The notes: generated from the letters alone by a model not told the origin. A stretch of 8,340 nucleotides of DNA from Bacteroidales bacterium (GCA_029935325.1 JAOZKO010000115.1:1-8340), one strand, 5' to 3'; shown: positions 1-7,727, counted from the first letter of the stretch. Numbers and translations are program-made.

Positions 1-1
1 A

Positions 2-574
2 GACTTTGCTAAATTTAGGCCTACTGATTTAGGAGATCAGTTATTACAAAGTAAGGGCTTAGAATCAGCAATGTCATTTGATTTAGCTTTTGGTGCTTAT
101 TATAAGGCTCCTCAGTATTATGTTGGTATATCATCAACACAAATGCAAAGCTTTTGGGGTGGATCAGCAGAATTCTCCACTCAGCTTGCTAGTCCTGAAT
201 ACAAAGGACATTATTTCTTAACTGGCGGCTATTATTGGCAATTACCAATGGCTCCTCAGTTTACTCTTAATCCAAATATTTTAGTGAAAACTGACTTTGC
301 GTCAGCACAATACGATATTAACGCATTAGCATGGTACAATAATCAGATATATGCAGGCGTTACTTATAGGCCAACGGACGCTGTTTCCATTTTGGCAGGT
401 TATAAAGTAGTTAATGGAGCATTAAATGGTTTGATGGGTGGTATATCTTATGATGTAACCACATCAGCTATGAATGCTGGAACATCTGGGAGTTTTGAAA
501 TATTCCTAAAGTATTGCTTCCAAATAATAATTAAACCAACATACCAAAAGCACGGTACTGTTCTTTACTTATAA
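2..574 (+). CDS. porP: PorP/SprF-family T9SS outer-membrane protein, 3' part only
   Basis: The reading frame is open from the first bases of the window, so the gene starts upstream. About 190 C-terminal residues are visible. The visible part shows alternating polar and hydrophobic stretches rich in Tyr, Gly and Ser, such as GGYYWQLP, VGISSTQM and ILAGYKVVNGALNGLMGGISYD, as expected for transmembrane beta strands. It ends in the GSFEIFLKYCF type of closing strand and a short polar tail, characteristic of PorP/SprF proteins. Family members are outer-membrane beta-barrel-like proteins of about 300-340 residues, tied to type IX secretion and surface adhesin display. The position just upstream of gldK matches porP in the Porphyromonas porPKLMN cluster. 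The first in-frame ATG (71) is internal and not the real start. The exact subfamily (PorP versus a SprF paralogue) cannot be settled from the fragment. Confidence 0.88.
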   Translation, partial: DFAKFRPTDLGDQLLQSKGLESAMSFDLAFGAYYKAPQYYVGISSTQMQSFWGGSAEFSTQLASPEYKGHYFLTGGYYWQLPMAPQFTLNPNILVKTDFASAQYDINALAWYNNQIYAGVTYRPTDAVSILAGYKVVNGALNGLMGGISYDVTTSAMNAGTSGSFEIFLKYCFQIIIKPTYQKHGTVLYL

Positions 575-592
575 GTAAATTGTAAATGAGAT

Positions 593-637
593 TAGTTTTA
601 TCACATACAGAAACTCTTGAAACTAGTTTATCACATA
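593..637. repeat. pair of near-identical direct repeats upstream of gldK
   Basis: TAGTTTTATCACATA (593-607) recurs as TAGTTTATCACATA (624-637), one base shorter and 31 bp further on. The second copy starts inside a perfect 10-bp palindrome, AAACTAGTTT (620-629). The pair lies in the spacer between the porP-like gene and gldK, where an operator would be reasonable. No TTG/TAnnTTTG promoter pair at the usual spacing is visible, so I do not call a promoter. Protein binding is inference. Confidence 0.4.
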
Positions 638-693
638 TTTACAGTTCACTAATTATTGGGAAGGTGAATTTTTATATTATGAAACAAAATTGC

Positions 694-714
694 AATGGCT
701 TCGTAGAAGCCGTT
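694..714 (+). promoter_or_regulatory. short hairpin in the gldK leader
   Basis: GGCTTC (697-702) and GAAGCC (706-711) form a perfect 6-bp stem with a 3-base loop. T696-G712, A695-T713 and A694-T714 can extend it to 9 pairs. It has no T-run, so it is not an intrinsic terminator. It lies 24 bp before the gldK start, in an otherwise AT-rich leader, where it could affect mRNA stability or translation. Its function is not shown by the sequence. Confidence 0.4.
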
Positions 715-737
715 CACTATAAACGAATAACTAAGTT

Positions 738-2165
738 ATGTTATTGAAATCAAAAAGTAGATTAACGAACGTATTACTCTTATTTGCAGCAGCTTTTATT
801 ATCACAAGCTGCGGAAGAGGAAACGGTGAACTCATTGGTGTTCAAGATCGGGAAGAATGGTATCAAGATGATCCATTTGGCATGTTATTTATTCCGATGG
901 GCTCATATAATATGGGAGAATCTGACCAAGATGTACCTTATGGACAAGCTAATCCTTCAAAAACAGTTTCTGTTCAAGCTTTTTATATTGACGAAACCGA
1001 AATTACCAACAACGAATATCGCCAGTTTGTTTACTGGGTACGAGATTCTATAGCTCACGAAATATTAGGTGAGTTTGGTGATGAAGATATGGTAGGTGAG
1101 CATAAGCTAAAAAATAGAGATGGTGACGAGCTTGAGCTAATGGAGCAAGGACAAGTTCATTACCCAATTAACTGGCGTACTCGCATCGAATGGGACGATG
1201 AAGAGGAAGGCGGAACAGTAATGGTACTTGAAGAAGATGGTTTCTTTATTCCAGATGAATTACCTGGTGTAAATAAAAGCCCAAGATATTACCACGTACG
1301 TCAAGTTGATGTTACTCGTTTAATGTATTCTTATTATTGGATTGATTTTCAAGAAGCAGCAAAAAGAAGCAATAGAACAAACGGACACTTTAGCAGAATG
1401 GAAGAGCGTGTTAATTTTATTAAAACACGTAAAGACAATGTTTACCCTGATACATTATGTTGGGTTCACGATTTTACATATTCATATAACGAGCCAATGA
1501 CTCAAAATTACTTCTGGCATTCAGCATATGATCATTATCCAGTAGTAGGCGTTAGTTGGATTCAAGCTAGAGCATTCTCTATTTGGAGAACAGGTATTAA
1601 AAGAAGTCACCACCAACGTTACCAAGCTACTTTCTGGAATGATTTCAGACTACCTTCTGAATCAGAATGGGAATACGCTTCTCGTGGTGGATTAGATCTA
1701 AACCCATATCCTTGGGGAGGTCCTTATATTAGAAATTCAAATGGTTGTTTCTTAGCTAACTTCAAACCATTAAGAGGTAATTATATTGATGATGGAGGTT
1801 TCCATACATTAATAGTGGCACACTATGCACCTAACGATTATGGTTTATACGATATGGCTGGTAATGTATCAGAGTGGTGTGAAGATTCTTTTGAAGAGTC
1901 AGCTTATCGCTGGGCACATGATTTGAATATGCAATTTTCACGAACAGTAATGGAAAATGGATTAGATGATGAAATTGCACCAGGACTAAAACGTAGAGTA
2001 ATACGTGGTGGATCATGGAAAGATGTAGCATACTATAATAAAACATCAACCAGAAGCTATGAATATCAAGATACAGCTAAAGCTTATGTTGGTTTCCGTA
2101 ATGTTCAAACATATTTGGGTAGAGCAAAAGGAGACGGACCAAGTTCATCAGCAGTATATCGTTAA
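738..2165 (+). CDS. gldK: T9SS ring lipoprotein GldK/PorK
   Basis: This lipoprotein forms, with GldN, the periplasmic ring attached to the outer membrane in the type IX secretion system. Residues 1-25 are a lipoprotein signal: basic start, hydrophobic core, and lipobox ITSC with Cys25 as the lipidated residue. The rest is a formylglycine-generating-enzyme-like (FGE-sulfatase) fold. Visible motifs are FIPMGSYNMG (from about 50), FYIDETEITNNEYRQF (about 80-100), GVSWIQARAF, FRLPSESEWEYASRGG (303-318), YGLYDMAGNVSEW (368-380) and VIRGGSW (421-427). The paired cysteines of true FGE enzymes are absent near RGGSW, so a structural rather than catalytic role is expected, as in other GldK proteins. 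An acidic stretch at about 110-175 interrupts the fold. The length of 475 is normal for the family. The ATG at 738 is chosen because it gives a complete signal peptide. Confidence 0.97.
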   Translation: MLLKSKSRLTNVLLLFAAAFIITSCGRGNGELIGVQDREEWYQDDPFGMLFIPMGSYNMGESDQDVPYGQANPSKTVSVQAFYIDETEITNNEYRQFVYWVRDSIAHEILGEFGDEDMVGEHKLKNRDGDELELMEQGQVHYPINWRTRIEWDDEEEGGTVMVLEEDGFFIPDELPGVNKSPRYYHVRQVDVTRLMYSYYWIDFQEAAKRSNRTNGHFSRMEERVNFIKTRKDNVYPDTLCWVHDFTYSYNEPMTQNYFWHSAYDHYPVVGVSWIQARAFSIWRTGIKRSHHQRYQATFWNDFRLPSESEWEYASRGGLDLNPYPWGGPYIRNSNGCFLANFKPLRGNYIDDGGFHTLIVAHYAPNDYGLYDMAGNVSEWCEDSFEESAYRWAHDLNMQFSRTVMENGLDDEIAPGLKRRVIRGGSWKDVAYYNKTSTRSYEYQDTAKAYVGFRNVQTYLGRAKGDGPSSSAVYR

Positions 2166-2229
2166 TAAATTATTGAACACACACAATTAAATATTTTTAT
2201 AAACACAAATCAATTAAATTTTAATTATC

Positions 2230-3081
2230 ATGGGTATAAGTAACATAGTAAGAAGTAAAGGATTTAAGAATATGATGGCCAAGTTATACGGATTGGGAGC
2301 AGCCGTTGTAATCCTTGGTGCATTATTTAAGATTAACCACTATCCAGGAGCTGATGAAATGCTTATCGTTGGACTAGTAACGGAAGCAGTTATATTTTTC
2401 TTCTCAGCTTTTGAGCCACCTCACGTTGAGCCAGATTGGAGTTTAGTATATCCTGAATTAGCAGGTATGTATGAAGGTTTCTCTGATCCTGCACTTAATG
2501 CAATGATGGGAGATTCTGATGAGCTTTCTGCTACTCAAGAATTAGATAATATGTTAGAAGACGCTAAAATAGGACCTGAATTAATAGAAAGTTTGGGAAC
2601 AGGTCTTAGAAACTTAAGCGAAAACGCATCAAATATGACTGACATCTCTGATGCATCAGTTGCTACTGGCGGTTATGCTGACAGCATGAAGCGTGCTACT
2701 AACAATATTGATACTCTTTCTGAGAGCTATGTTAAAACTTCTGAAGTATTGACTGCATCAACAGAAAAAATTGCTAGATCTGCGGAATCAATTGATTTCT
2801 CAAATATTGATGGAGCAGCTTTTAATGATGAATTAAATAAAGTATCAACTAACCTATCTGCACTAAATTCAGTTTACGAATTACAATTACAAAATTCTAA
2901 TCAACAAACTGAAACTTTTGATAAAATGGGAACAACTATGGAAAGTTTCCTTAGTAACCTTGAGCAGAGTGTTGAAAATACAGAAAAATATAAAGTTCAA
3001 GCTGATGAATTAGCTAAGAACGTTGCCGCATTGAATAATGTTTATGGTAATATGCTTAACGCAATGAACGTACAGCGTTAA
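2230..3081 (+). CDS. gldL: T9SS inner-membrane motor protein GldL/PorL
   Basis: With GldM it forms the proton-driven motor that powers type IX secretion and, in gliding species, gliding. Two N-terminal transmembrane helices are clear: about residues 18-35 (YGLGAAVVILGALFKINHY) and 44-61 (MLIVGLVTEAVIFFFSAF). Glu52, inside helix 2, matches the position of the conserved membrane glutamate known to be essential in Flavobacterium GldL. Lys34 and His37 at the end of helix 1 are also family-conserved positions. These are followed by FEPPHVEPDWSLVYPELAGM and a long cytoplasmic region rich in Ser, Thr, Asn and Leu heptads (about 100-275), predicted coiled coil. It ends in the typical LNNVYGNMLNAMN. 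The length of 283 is usual for the Bacteroidia form. The gene lies 64 bp after gldK and 43 bp before gldM, consistent with one transcript. Confidence 0.97.
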   Translation: MGISNIVRSKGFKNMMAKLYGLGAAVVILGALFKINHYPGADEMLIVGLVTEAVIFFFSAFEPPHVEPDWSLVYPELAGMYEGFSDPALNAMMGDSDELSATQELDNMLEDAKIGPELIESLGTGLRNLSENASNMTDISDASVATGGYADSMKRATNNIDTLSESYVKTSEVLTASTEKIARSAESIDFSNIDGAAFNDELNKVSTNLSALNSVYELQLQNSNQQTETFDKMGTTMESFLSNLEQSVENTEKYKVQADELAKNVAALNNVYGNMLNAMNVQR

Positions 3082-3124
3082 GGATTGTTTTAATTTAATT
3101 ATTAACCATTTAAACTAAAAATCA

Positions 3125-4876
3125 ATGAGTGGAACTAAAGAAACACCTCGGCAGAAAATGATAGGTATGATGTACCTATTTTATACTGCGCTATTAGCCC
3201 TTAACGTATCGTCTGATATTCTTAATGCTTTCGTATTAGTAAACGATAGTATGAGTCAAACTAATGAGAATTTTGGAGCTAAGAATGGATTACTAATGAA
3301 TTCTTTTGCTAATCAATATCAATTAAATCCTGCAAAAGTTAAACCCTATTATGACCAAGCTGTTCAAATTCAACATCTTTCTGATGAACTTGTATCATAT
3401 CTAAGAAAAGTTCAAGATACAATAATTATTTTGAATGAATTTGGTGGAGAACCAGGTGATGTATATATATCTAAAACCGAATTCAGATATGAGTTAGAAA
3501 GAGATGATGGAACGCCATATGATACAGTTTTTGATAGAGCATATAAAATACCAACAGGCTATTTTAAATTAAAGGATAAGTATCATGTACCAATGCATAT
3601 TCTTAAACCTGAACAAAAAGATGATGGTAAAAGAGAAGCTGGTAGTGATGGTATTGTTGAAGGTGATGGAGAAGCACTAATTCTTAAAAAGAAATTTGCA
3701 AATTATAACAATGCAGTTCTTTCTATTTTAGATCCAAAAGATGCAGCCACCATTAAATTAGGTCTTAATACAGACGATGTATATAATTCAGTAGCAAGGG
3801 AGCAGCAGCCTTGGCAATATAATAACTTTTATCATACTGTTATTGTAGCAGATTTAGTTATTCTAAAGAAGTATGTATCAGAAGTACTTAATACAGAAGC
3901 TGAAGTAATTGCAAAGCTATATGGTTATATTGATGCAGCATCTATGAAATTTGATACTATTCGTGCTGTAGTTGTTCCTAGATCTAATGTTGTTATTTCA
4001 GGAGCAGAATATGAAGCAGATATTTTTGTTGCTGCTTATAATAAAACTGATAATCCTTATGTAAATATCAAGAAACAGGCTGATACTTTAACCATGGCAG
4101 AAATACCTGCTAATGGAAATGGTGAAGGTTTTGTTTTTATTGATACAGCATCAGATGGTATTATTAAATATCGTTTTAACACAAGTACAACAGGTGATTT
4201 TAAATATGCAGGTTTTATTAATGTAAAAGGTCCAGATGGAAAACCAAAACCATATTTCTTTAACTCAGCTTATCAGGTTATAAAACCTACAGCTACTGTT
4301 TCTGCTACTAAAATGAACGTTGTTTACCGTGGTTTGGATAATCCTATTTCTGTATCTGCATCAGGTTTTACTAATGATCGCATTAAAGTAAGCGTAAGCG
4401 GTGGAGGTCGATTAAGTCCAAAGGGAAACGGAACATTTGTTTTTATCCCTCCAAAGGGTGGTGTTAGAAAAGTTACATTTAATGTTTCTGGTCTTAAAGA
4501 AGACGGTACTACTGTTGCTCTAGGAAAACAAGAATTTAGAGTAATGGGTGTTCCTGCTGCATTAATTAAAGTAGCTGGTAAAAATGAAGGAAAAATTAGT
4601 GCTGCATTAATATCTAGTCAACCAATTTTAACTGCTACCATGGCGAACTTTGCTTTTGACTTAAGTTATAGAGTTGTTAGCTATGATATAATGGTCTTCT
4701 CTAGTAGAGGAGAGCGGATAATTGGTGAAAGTGTGAAATCAAATAGAATTTCAAATGCTGCTATTAAAAAAATTAAAAAAGCTCCTCGAGGTTCTGTTAT
4801 TAATATTCTTAATGTGAAAATTAAGGGTCCAGATGGTGTGAAGCGAGCACTTGGATTTACTTTAAAACTACAATAA
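3125..4876 (+). CDS. gldM: T9SS motor/trans-periplasmic protein GldM/PorM
   Basis: GldM has one inner-membrane helix and a long periplasmic shaft that carries energy from the GldL motor to the GldK-GldN ring. The N-terminus TPRQKMIGMMYLFYTALLA (7-25) continues as LNVSSDILNAF. It is the family signature: a short cytoplasmic start, Arg/Lys before the helix, and conserved Tyr17. The periplasmic region should form four domains (D1-D4). A D1 helical part is visible to about residue 270, followed by beta-rich immunoglobulin-like parts, including VPRSNVVISGAEYEADIFVAAYN (about 289-311) and ATKMNVVYRGLDNPISVSASGF (start of D3). D4 ends in the protein C-terminus. At 583 residues it is about 70 longer than the roughly 515 of the Flavobacterium and Porphyromonas proteins. 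The extra length appears to lie around residues 105-180. Only 9 bp separate it from gldN. Confidence 0.97.
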   Translation: MSGTKETPRQKMIGMMYLFYTALLALNVSSDILNAFVLVNDSMSQTNENFGAKNGLLMNSFANQYQLNPAKVKPYYDQAVQIQHLSDELVSYLRKVQDTIIILNEFGGEPGDVYISKTEFRYELERDDGTPYDTVFDRAYKIPTGYFKLKDKYHVPMHILKPEQKDDGKREAGSDGIVEGDGEALILKKKFANYNNAVLSILDPKDAATIKLGLNTDDVYNSVAREQQPWQYNNFYHTVIVADLVILKKYVSEVLNTEAEVIAKLYGYIDAASMKFDTIRAVVVPRSNVVISGAEYEADIFVAAYNKTDNPYVNIKKQADTLTMAEIPANGNGEGFVFIDTASDGIIKYRFNTSTTGDFKYAGFINVKGPDGKPKPYFFNSAYQVIKPTATVSATKMNVVYRGLDNPISVSASGFTNDRIKVSVSGGGRLSPKGNGTFVFIPPKGGVRKVTFNVSGLKEDGTTVALGKQEFRVMGVPAALIKVAGKNEGKISAALISSQPILTATMANFAFDLSYRVVSYDIMVFSSRGERIIGESVKSNRISNAAIKKIKKAPRGSVINILNVKIKGPDGVKRALGFTLKLQ

Positions 4877-4885
4877 AATAGTATT

Positions 4886-5794
4886 ATGAAGAAGATAATT
4901 TTAGCTATACTTTTGATGAACTTTTTAGGAAGTTCTGCTCAAGTATTGGATCCAAATTATGGACCACGAGCATGGAAAAAAGAAAATGCCAAACAAGAAG
5001 AGGCTGTAACATTAACTCATATTAGAGAGGCAGATGTTATGTGGGCTAAAAGAGTTTGGCGTAAAATTGATCTTCGACAAAAAGCTAATCTTCCACTTTA
5101 TTACCCACTACAGGAAGTTACTTTAGGTAAACGTTCATTTGTACAAATTGTATATGAAATGTTGAAAGACCCTACAATTGATCTTAAAGCATATGAATCT
5201 TACGAATTAATGCTTCCGTTAACTAATGAGGATGCTTTAGGTCGATTTTCAACAGCCAAAGATTTTGATAGTCTAATATGGGATGATGATGGTATGTGCA
5301 TTGGTAAAACAAATAATCTTTTTAAACAAGAATTTGGCAGAGTTAAACCTGATATAACAAAAATCTATCTTATGGAAGACTGGTTTTTTGATAAGCAGCG
5401 ATCTGTTATGGATGTTCGAATATTAGCATTAGCTATCGAGATACCTGTATATTTGATTGAAGAAAACCTTGTTTATTGTGACGGTGCTGGTCAAGATTTA
5501 GTTGCTTTTGGAGGTTGGAAACCTGCTGGTGTTAATACAGTAATATGGTTTTTCTTTCCTGATTTAAGAAAGGAATTAGCAGCTAATGAATGCTATAAGC
5601 GTAGTAATGATGCTGCTAGAATTACTTTTGATGATGTATTTCTTAAAAGAATGTTCGCTAGCTATATCTATCGCGAAGAGAATGTTTATGATCGTTTTAT
5701 CGATGAATACAAAAGTGGATTAGAAGCACTTCTAGAAGCAGAAAAAATTTCTGAGAATATTAGAAGTTTCGAAATGGACTTATGGCAATACTAA
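4886..5794 (+). CDS. gldN: T9SS periplasmic ring protein GldN/PorN
   Basis: This is the partner of GldK in the outer-membrane-associated periplasmic ring of the type IX secretion system. It begins with a Sec signal peptide (MKKIILAILLMNFLGSSAQ, residues 1-19, probable cleavage near SSAQ). The mature part shows the GldN hallmarks: DVMWAKRVWRKIDLRQKANLPLYYP (about 50-74), FVQIVYEMLKD (about 87-97), and FFFPDLRKELA (about 222-232), where related proteins carry the ring-binding region. The C-terminal part has DVFLKRMFASYIYREENVYDR (about 250-270), typical of the family. At 302 residues it is within the usual range. It is the last gene before a strong intrinsic terminator. I see no odd features or frameshifts. 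Confidence 0.96.
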   Translation: MKKIILAILLMNFLGSSAQVLDPNYGPRAWKKENAKQEEAVTLTHIREADVMWAKRVWRKIDLRQKANLPLYYPLQEVTLGKRSFVQIVYEMLKDPTIDLKAYESYELMLPLTNEDALGRFSTAKDFDSLIWDDDGMCIGKTNNLFKQEFGRVKPDITKIYLMEDWFFDKQRSVMDVRILALAIEIPVYLIEENLVYCDGAGQDLVAFGGWKPAGVNTVIWFFFPDLRKELAANECYKRSNDAARITFDDVFLKRMFASYIYREENVYDRFIDEYKSGLEALLEAEKISENIRSFEMDLWQY

Positions 5795-5813
5795 AATATA
5801 TGTATACCCCTTT

Positions 5814-5846
5814 AAAAAGCTCGTCGGATGATGAGCTTTTTTTTTT
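5814..5846 (+). terminator. intrinsic terminator of the gldKLMN operon
   Basis: AAAAAGCTCGTC (5814-5825) pairs with GATGAGCTTTTT (5830-5841), a 12-bp stem with one G-T pair and a GGAT loop. It is followed by a T-run to 5846 (ten Ts from 5837). It begins 20 bp after the gldN stop, marking the end of the operon. The reverse strand has only a weaker A/T run, so the terminator is mainly for the plus strand. Confidence 0.92.
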
Positions 5847-6061
5847 GCACTAATTTTTTACTTAAAATTTTAGGCCGATTTTACTGAGTTTTGTATGGAT
5901 TCTAATTATTGATTATTCCTTTTACGTCTTTAGTCATAGTCAGCAGTACCTCAGCCGCTAAGGCGACATATCCAATAATCTACCTTTTTTTTGCTAGATA
6001 AATTTGTTGTTATGAAGTGTGGAGGTTTCAAGTTTTGACGATAAATAATTTAACATATATT

Positions 6062-6136
6062 TATCATCGAATTACTCTAATGAAATGAATTTTTTGTTTT
6101 CCGCTAGCGGAAAACTATTCGTAAAATTCGATGATA
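6062..6136. repeat. 75-bp nested palindrome
   Basis: The outer arms TATCATCGAATT (6062-6073) and AATTCGATGATA (6125-6136) are perfect inverted copies. Inside, ATGAAT (6085-6090) pairs with ATTCGT (6117-6122), with one G-T pair. At the centre is a perfect 20-bp palindrome, GTTTTCCGCTAGCGGAAAAC (6096-6115). All three levels are centred within a few bases of each other, so the region can fold as one interrupted hairpin or cruciform. No T-run follows, so it is not a terminator. I see no target-site duplication at its ends. Confidence 0.75.
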
Positions 6137-6503
6137 GTTTTATTTATTTGTTTTGTTAAGATTTGGACTTACTACCCTGTACCTTATGGGGTTGAAAAGG
6201 TTTTTATTCAATTAACTAAAGTTTGTTAGATAAAGTCTTGAGTTGGCAGTAGGTAGCTGTATAGCTTGCTAAATTAGATTAGAGTTAAAAGTATAAAATC
6301 TAATAAGGAGAAACGAATCCTACAAATAGTGAAATATTAATCTTATGATTTAGTTCACCTATAAGCCCCACTTTAGCAAGTGCTTTCTAGATTTTAGCTT
6401 GTACATGATAAAAAAAAAGGCACATTAATAATCAAATACTTGTTTTTCTAATTTGGACTAAAGCCCGTTGAGGGTCAACATTATTAGGCGGGGCATTATT
6501 TAT

Positions 6504-6521
6504 ACTGAGCGGAGTAGAAGT
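6504..6521. repeat. fragment resembling a common Bacteroidota intergenic repeat
   Basis: ACTGAGCGGAGTAGAAGT differs by one base from the CTGAGCGGAGTCGAAG word that I recall as a frequent intergenic repeat in Bacteroidota genomes. It is followed by AAGTG...CACTT (6519-6533), which can form a small hairpin. The assignment rests on recall of that repeat family, not on a search. Confidence 0.35.
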
Positions 6522-6567
6522 GATGATCCACTTAATAAAACTTCATATATAAGCTTTCGCTCAAAAT

Positions 6568-6583
6568 TAAGTACAAATACTTA
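6568..6583 (-). terminator. weak hairpin downstream of the minus-strand gene
   Basis: TAAGTA (6568-6573) and TACTTA (6578-6583) form a perfect 6-bp stem with a 4-base loop, about 70 bp beyond the stop of the minus-strand gene. On the minus strand it is followed by AATTTTGA, only four Ts, and the stem has a single G-C pair per arm. It is the only terminator-like structure I see for that gene and may not function. Confidence 0.2.
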
Positions 6584-6653
6584 TTGGGGGGAAATCATAT
6601 TTAGCACAAGAATATTTTTAATCATATACTTTTAAGAATTTATATAAATTGAT

Positions 6654-7727
6654 TTAGAAACCTTCTAACTCCTTACTTAATTCATAATTCTCTTTAAATT
6701 CTTTTAATTTAATACTTTCGTAATTAACAACCAAATTCAAATATCCACTACCACCATTTAACTTAAGTACTATTATTGAATTATCTATAACCCAAACAGT
6801 GTACAACTCTAATAAACCCTTACTAATATCTTTACCATATTGCAAATAATCATGAATATCTATTACTTCAGGAGCCCATATAGTTTTATCCTCTTTTGGC
6901 TCACCATATTTATTAATTAGGACATTCTTTATGCGATTATAATCATTAACATAATTCATTTTATCACTTCCCTCACCTAATATTAGGTATTGTGCAGAAG
7001 TGAGTTTATTTGCAGTAAAGAAATATGAAATATTAAGATTAAACTTTCCAATTTTAGTATTATAAGAAAGTAGAGATGAATTCTCATTTATAAGTTTAGC
7101 ACTTTCTCTATTCTTAACAGAAGCTTTAGGATACCCCCATTTACATTTCCTAAAACCATCATCTGCAAATACTTTTAAAGTTCTTTTATATCTTACCCTA
7201 TCTTCCAATGGGCTAAGTTTTTTACTATTATATTCAATTATATGTTCAATATTACCACTTTGCCCATTGATAGTATAGAAGATACTTGTTTTTGTATTTC
7301 CCCAAGATGAATAAAACAATAATCTACCAGTACTTACAGCATCACCCCATTTGGTAAAATCTATCTTGCTATGTACATTAATCCAAACTATTTCATCCTC
7401 TCTTGGACTTCCATATTTCTTTGAAAGCCCATCCTTAATAAGATTATAGTGTCTAATATACTCATTCTTATCTTCATACTTACTTAGAATTATATAGCTT
7501 GCTCTACTTAATTTCTTTTCAGTAAACTTATATCTAATAACACACTTATAACCAGCAATAACACCTGAGTATTCAAGAATATCGGTGGTGTCTTTTATCA
7601 ATTTGCTTGACTCTCTATTTTTAACTTGGTCCTTACTCATTCCCCAATCAGATTTACGAAAATCTTGGGCAAACATCAAACCACTTGTCATTATAACTAT
7701 AACTGCTAAAATCAAAAATCTTTTCAT
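6654..7727 (-). CDS. secreted protein of unknown function with two tandem FRKxxWG domains
   Basis: I do not recognise a named family. The protein has 357 residues. Residues 1-21 form a Sec signal peptide (MKRFLILAVIVIMTSGLMFAQ), so it is exported; no lipobox cysteine or C-terminal T9SS sorting domain is visible. The mature part is two copies of one domain of about 165-170 residues, starting at FRKSDWGMSKDQVKNRESSKLI (23-44) and FRKCKWGYPKASVKNRESAKLI (192-213). Other shared motifs are YxxILxxxxDKxxYxxxYNxIK, L..KYGxPxEDxxxW, LL.LY..W and a closing beta strand before NYES/EYNS. The start is a short aromatic-glycine motif then a helix, seen in many small Bacteroidota secreted proteins. It converges with the gldKLMN operon but has its own promoter candidate, so a link to secretion is not indicated. 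Internal duplication is certain; function is unknown. Confidence 0.85.
   Translation of the reverse strand: MKRFLILAVIVIMTSGLMFAQDFRKSDWGMSKDQVKNRESSKLIKDTTDILEYSGVIAGYKCVIRYKFTEKKLSRASYIILSKYEDKNEYIRHYNLIKDGLSKKYGSPREDEIVWINVHSKIDFTKWGDAVSTGRLLFYSSWGNTKTSIFYTINGQSGNIEHIIEYNSKKLSPLEDRVRYKRTLKVFADDGFRKCKWGYPKASVKNRESAKLINENSSLLSYNTKIGKFNLNISYFFTANKLTSAQYLILGEGSDKMNYVNDYNRIKNVLINKYGEPKEDKTIWAPEVIDIHDYLQYGKDISKGLLELYTVWVIDNSIIVLKLNGGSGYLNLVVNYESIKLKEFKENYELSKELEGF

Larger units (their letters stand above)
5847..6653. other. long AT-rich spacer without a credible protein gene
   Basis: About 800 bp between two convergent genes. Every frame on both strands is broken by frequent stops; the longest runs are about 25 codons. 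It contains a nested palindrome (6062-6136), several smaller inverted repeats at 6269-6380, a GTTGA/TCAAC hairpin at 6467-6479, a CTGAGCGGAG-type repeat fragment (6504-6521), and a TAAGTA/TACTTA hairpin (6568-6583). The density of inverted repeats and the absence of coding suggest old mobile or repeat debris, or untranslated RNA; the sequence alone does not decide. Confidence 0.6.

Noticed and set aside
784..1053. 89-codon plus-strand ORF inside gldK
   Set aside because: It is an out-of-frame shadow of gldK, which has an unbroken, well-conserved frame over the same bases.
1831..2049. 72-codon minus-strand ORF inside gldK
   Set aside because: It is antisense to the conserved GldK C-terminal motifs, has low-complexity composition and resembles no family.
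738..2165. Catalytic sulfatase-modifying (FGE) enzyme
   Set aside because: The fold is FGE-like, but the catalytic cysteine pair is missing near RGGSW, and the lipobox plus operon context identify GldK.
5905..5979. 25-codon minus-strand frame reading GYVALAAEVLLTMTKDV
   Set aside because: It looks protein-like, but stop codons bound it immediately on both sides and it has no start codon, so chance is as likely as a gene remnant.
5847..6653. CRISPR array or diversity-generating retroelement template repeat
   Set aside because: There are no regularly spaced repeats, and no adenine-biased near-copy of any coding segment was seen.
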